From assembly GCF_002831625.1 (NCBI RefSeq), contig NZ_CP025116.1, positions 2,781,501 through 2,845,500 on the forward strand: a stretch of 64,000 nt of DNA, given 5' to 3'. The position numbers and the translations under genes were made by a program. Below the pieces are notes generated by a model. The model worked only from the letters and a program-made list of their open reading frames with translations. It was not told the origin of the DNA and did not search any database. Numbering within the stretch: the stretch's first letter is position 1; every line of letters begins with the position of its first letter. The stretch comes from Nonlabens sp. MB-3u-79. GTDB lineage: Bacteria > Bacteroidota > Bacteroidia > Flavobacteriales > Flavobacteriaceae. This document shows positions 61,834-64,000 of the stretch, in pieces.

Positions 61834-61881
61834 GTTTACATTAATAAACACAATTGTAAACCATATTTTGTTTACTTTTGT
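61834..61881. promoter_or_regulatory. Right operator cluster and promoter of the XRE gene
   Basis: A half site GTTTAC at 61834-61839 is followed by ACAATTGTAAAC at 61850-61861 and the inverted GTTTACTTTTGT at 61870-61881. The last copy contains the -7 box TACTTTTG (61873-61880), six bases before the ATG at 61887, so bound regulator would block transcription of its own gene. Confidence 0.68.
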
Positions 61882-61886
61882 AACCT

Positions 61887-62342
61887 ATGGTGAATTCAGC
61901 AGATTTTTCAAAAAGAATGCAAAAAATTATGGACAGGAACGATTTAAACGCTTCTTCCTTTGCAGAACGTATTAATGTAGGACGTAGTTCTATATCACAT
62001 ATTCTTTCCGGACGCAACAAACCCAGCCTGGATTTTGTTATTAATACCGTGAAGGAATTTCCAGAAGTAGATTTCGACTGGCTGCTAAATGGTAAAGGAA
62101 CTTACCCCAAATCAGAAGCGCCATCAACACCTCCTACTGAAAGCTCAACTCCTACCGCTATTCTTGAAAATAAAGCAATGGAATCCAGCCACCCTGATCC
62201 TATGCAAGCAGCGTCTCAAGATCTTTTTTCAACACCTGATCACAAAGAAGCCACTCACACACCTAAAATAGGTAAAGGGAAAAATATACAAAAAGTAATT
62301 TTGTTATATGACGACGGAAGTTTTGAATATTTTATACCTTAA
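61887..62342 (+). CDS. XRE-family helix-turn-helix regulator
   Basis: This 151-residue protein has an N-terminal HTH of the Cro/cI type (ASSFAERINVGRSSISHILS, about residues 22-41, then PSLDFVINTV), a Pro/Thr/Ser-rich linker (about 75-125) and a short C-terminal patch (KVILLYDDGSFEYFIP). It probably binds the operator repeats beside it and regulates itself and the divergent M14 gene. The disordered linker is unusual. The effector is unknown. Two genes follow on the same strand. Confidence 0.88.
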   Translation: MVNSADFSKRMQKIMDRNDLNASSFAERINVGRSSISHILSGRNKPSLDFVINTVKEFPEVDFDWLLNGKGTYPKSEAPSTPPTESSTPTAILENKAMESSHPDPMQAASQDLFSTPDHKEATHTPKIGKGKNIQKVILLYDDGSFEYFIP

Positions 62343-62380
62343 CTACAGGATCAAGAATTAACTTTGTAAAAAAATTCTAC

Positions 62381-62752
62381 ATGAAGTATTCACCTCTATT
62401 GATCTTAATTTTATTTTTTACAACGGGTTGCTATGAAAACACCAGAGACTGTAAAGACTTTCAAGAAGGCACCTTTATATGGGAACAAGAAAGTGGCGGT
62501 AAATTATTAAAGACTGAATTTACTCGTACCAAAGATTTCCAAATTGAGCGTTTTGAAACTAAAGTAGATACTTCAAGAATTGAATGGATAAATGATTGTG
62601 AATGGAGAGTGATTCCAATTGATCCTAAAACAAATGCAGAAAGCCGCGCTTACCTATTTAAAATCTTGAGCACTAATAAAGATTCCTATACCTTTGAATT
62701 TAAACAGTCCGGTCGTGACCAGATCTATAAAGGAACGGCCGTTAAAAAATAA
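62381..62752 (+). CDS. Small lipoprotein of unknown function
   Basis: This 123-residue protein has a lipoprotein leader with the lipobox TTGC near residue 17. The beta-rich body contains FQEGTFIWEQESGGKLLKTE near 27 and IEWINDCEWRVIPIDPKT near 66. Relatives are labelled DNA topoisomerase IV in some records, as I recall, but a secreted 120-residue lipoprotein cannot be that. It lies 38 bases after the XRE gene and 11 before terC. Confidence 0.7.
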   Translation: MKYSPLLILILFFTTGCYENTRDCKDFQEGTFIWEQESGGKLLKTEFTRTKDFQIERFETKVDTSRIEWINDCEWRVIPIDPKTNAESRAYLFKILSTNKDSYTFEFKQSGRDQIYKGTAVKK

Positions 62753-62763
62753 AACAACCCATC

Positions 62764-63585
62764 ATGTTTGAAATCTTTGCAAATGCAGATGCCTGGATAG
62801 CGCTTCTGACTCTTACCTTCTTAGAAATAGTTTTAGGTATAGATAATATTATTTTTATCTCTCTTGCTGCAGATAAATTACCCGATACACAACGCAAGCG
62901 GGCTACTAACCTAGGACTTGTGTTGGCCATGATTTTACGTATAGTTTTACTCTTTGGCATCAGCATGCTGATCTCTCTTCAAAGCAGTTGGTTTGATTTT
63001 GACTATGGTTGGTTAAGTGGTGGAGTTTCGGGACAGTCGCTTATACTGCTTGCTGGTGGTTTATTCTTACTCTATAAAGCAACTCAAGAAATTTATGAAA
63101 AGGTAGAAGATATAGGACACGATCATAATGAAGTAAAACGCAAGCAGTCGTCAGCTCTTTCTAAAGTGATTATAGAAATTACTATGATCAACATTGTCTT
63201 CTCTTTTGATAGTATTCTAACCGCTGTAGGAATGACCAACGGGTTAAGTGATGATCCAAATGATGCATTGGTCTTGATGATCATAGCTGTAGTCATTTCA
63301 GTAGGTATAATGTTGCTATTTGCACATCCAGTAGGAAAGTTTGTCAACAAGCATCCATCGGTACAGGTATTAGGTCTTGCCTTTTTACTTTTGATAGGTT
63401 TTATGCTTATTGCAGAAGGCGCTCATATGGCTCATCTAAGCTTCTTTGGCAGCGAAACAGGCGTCATCCCTAAAGGATATTTATACTTTGCTATTTTCTT
63501 CTCTATGTTTATTGAGTTTCTCAATTTTAAGTTGCGTGGTAATAAGCAAGTGCACAAAAAAACTACAGACCTTATGAAGGAATAG
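62764..63585 (+). CDS. TerC-family membrane protein
   Basis: This 273-residue protein has about seven membrane helices. It shows the TerC motifs ADAWIALLTLTFLEIVLGID (about residues 7-26) followed by NIIF, and NIVFSFDSILTAVGM near 143, with conserved acidic residues in helices. TerC proteins are linked to tellurite resistance and more often to manganese or metal export for secreted enzymes. No ter gene cluster is present, so a metal transport role is more likely. Confidence 0.88.
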   Translation: MFEIFANADAWIALLTLTFLEIVLGIDNIIFISLAADKLPDTQRKRATNLGLVLAMILRIVLLFGISMLISLQSSWFDFDYGWLSGGVSGQSLILLAGGLFLLYKATQEIYEKVEDIGHDHNEVKRKQSSALSKVIIEITMINIVFSFDSILTAVGMTNGLSDDPNDALVLMIIAVVISVGIMLLFAHPVGKFVNKHPSVQVLGLAFLLLIGFMLIAEGAHMAHLSFFGSETGVIPKGYLYFAIFFSMFIEFLNFKLRGNKQVHKKTTDLMKE

Positions 63586-63647
63586 ATCTAATTCAAATAC
63601 GACCTTTTATTTTTCTAAATAGACAGGCTCTGAATCCTTTATAAAAA

Positions 63648-64000
63648 TTACTTCTGCTTTAAGATCGCATTTTGTTCTTGCATCAACTCTTTTAAATCGT
63701 TGAGCAATTCTATATCCTTAGGAGTTACCATCTTATTATTGCTAGGATCTTGAGCATTGTTACGTAGTTTATTCATCAGCTTTATGACTATAAATATCGT
63801 AAAGCCTATGACCATAAAATCTATAATCACATTTATAAGCTCCCCATAACTTATCGCGATCTCTTTTGCGCGATCGCCAGTCCCTACTTCTAAAGCTTCT
63901 CTTAAAACATATTTTTTATCCTCATAGTTTACACCATCAGTCAGGTAAGAAAGCGGGGGTAAAATCACTTTCTTAACGAGTATTTGCACCACATTATTAA
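63648..64000 (-). CDS. mscL: Large-conductance mechanosensitive channel MscL, 5' part beyond the window
   Basis: This gene runs off the right edge, so the N-terminal helix with the start codon is missing. The frame stays open to the window end and reads NNVVQILVKKVILPPLSYL, then the periplasmic loop, a second membrane helix (NVIIDFMVIGFTIFIVIKL) and a cytoplasmic helix ending NAILKQK. MscL opens under membrane tension to release solutes during osmotic downshock. The visible 117 residues are most of the protein. Confidence 0.88.
   Translation of the reverse strand, partial: NNVVQILVKKVILPPLSYLTDGVNYEDKKYVLREALEVGTGDRAKEIAISYGELINVIIDFMVIGFTIFIVIKLMNKLRNNAQDPSNNKMVTPKDIELLNDLKELMQEQNAILKQK

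Larger units (their letters stand above)
61506..61886. other. Divergent regulatory region between the M14 and XRE genes
   Basis: This 381-base spacer contains two clusters of a 12-bp operator-like motif (left cluster 61566-61659, right cluster 61834-61881) and a promoter for each gene. Between about 61660 and 61833 I see no further motif or gene. Confidence 0.6.

Noticed and set aside
62381..62752. Annotation as DNA topoisomerase IV
   Set aside because: The protein is a 123-residue lipoprotein with no topoisomerase motif.
1..64000. CRISPR arrays, insertion sequences, prophage, tRNA or rRNA genes
   Set aside because: I looked for spaced direct repeats, transposase motifs and tRNA-like T-arms in spacers on both strands and saw none.

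Overview
This window is chromosomal DNA of an AT-rich member of the Bacteroidota, family Flavobacteriaceae. It looks closest to the Nonlabens/Dokdonia group, but that genus guess is inference. The evidence is the gene content: bshA of bacillithiol synthesis, a GlmU-like fusion, DUF3810, DUF6495, DUF2461, a SusC-type carboxypeptidase-regulatory receptor and PrcB. Promoters fit the Bacteroidota -7 consensus TAnnTTTG. A 16-bp palindrome, CGCTTTCGCGAAAGCG, is scattered through genes and spacers. I see no transposase, phage, CRISPR array, rRNA or tRNA, so this is core rather than accessory DNA. Layout: 1-6.4 kb holds a minus-strand group nadC, yihY and a chalcone-isomerase-like gene, then rlmH, mutS2 and a DCC thiol protein. 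From 6.5 to 14 kb lie a 56-residue membrane protein, a 1244-residue phosphoesterase/kinase-like/outer-membrane-barrel fusion, a divergent HD plus Pycsar-effector-type protein, and a GAF protein. From 14 to 21.4 kb come TlpA, rhomboid, a lipid A acyltransferase, glmM, an ACP-phosphodiesterase-like gene, threonine aldolase and prfB. From 21.5 to 29.3 kb are an outer-membrane receptor, a small barrel protein, PrcB, bshA and a GH3/beta-lactamase fusion. From 29.5 to 36.3 kb is a long minus-strand gene series: amidase, MlaD, two Fe-S redox subunits with a HAD protein between them, a secreted protein and three small membrane proteins. From 36.4 to 50 kb are lptD, a secreted zinc protease, a GlmU-like enzyme, DUF3810, two amidohydrolase-like genes and a NUDIX hydrolase. 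From 50 to 64 kb are the rpsF-rpsR-rplI operon, an orphan LytTR regulator, priA, a secreted thioredoxin, dnaN, Lrp plus DinB, an M14 peptidase, an XRE regulator with an operator array, TerC and a truncated mscL. A strong functional theme is the cell envelope: LptD, MlaD, lipid A acyltransferase, GlmM, GlmU-like protein, amidase, GH3 enzyme and barrel proteins. A second theme is redox: BshA, DCC, TlpA, a secreted thioredoxin and the Fe-S pair. The most unusual signals are three. First, there are 11 perfect copies of CGCTTTCGCGAAAGCG, eight of them inside genes; seven of those encode Ala-Phe-Ala-Lys-Ala, and two lie in signal peptides where they create an AKA cleavage-like site. Second, six 12-bp operator copies (ACAAWWGTAAAC) lie between the M14 peptidase and XRE genes, three of them spaced exactly 24 bp apart. 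Third, a long inverted repeat upstream of the secreted thioredoxin contains a near-match to that operator. All domain names come from reading motifs by eye; no database search was run.
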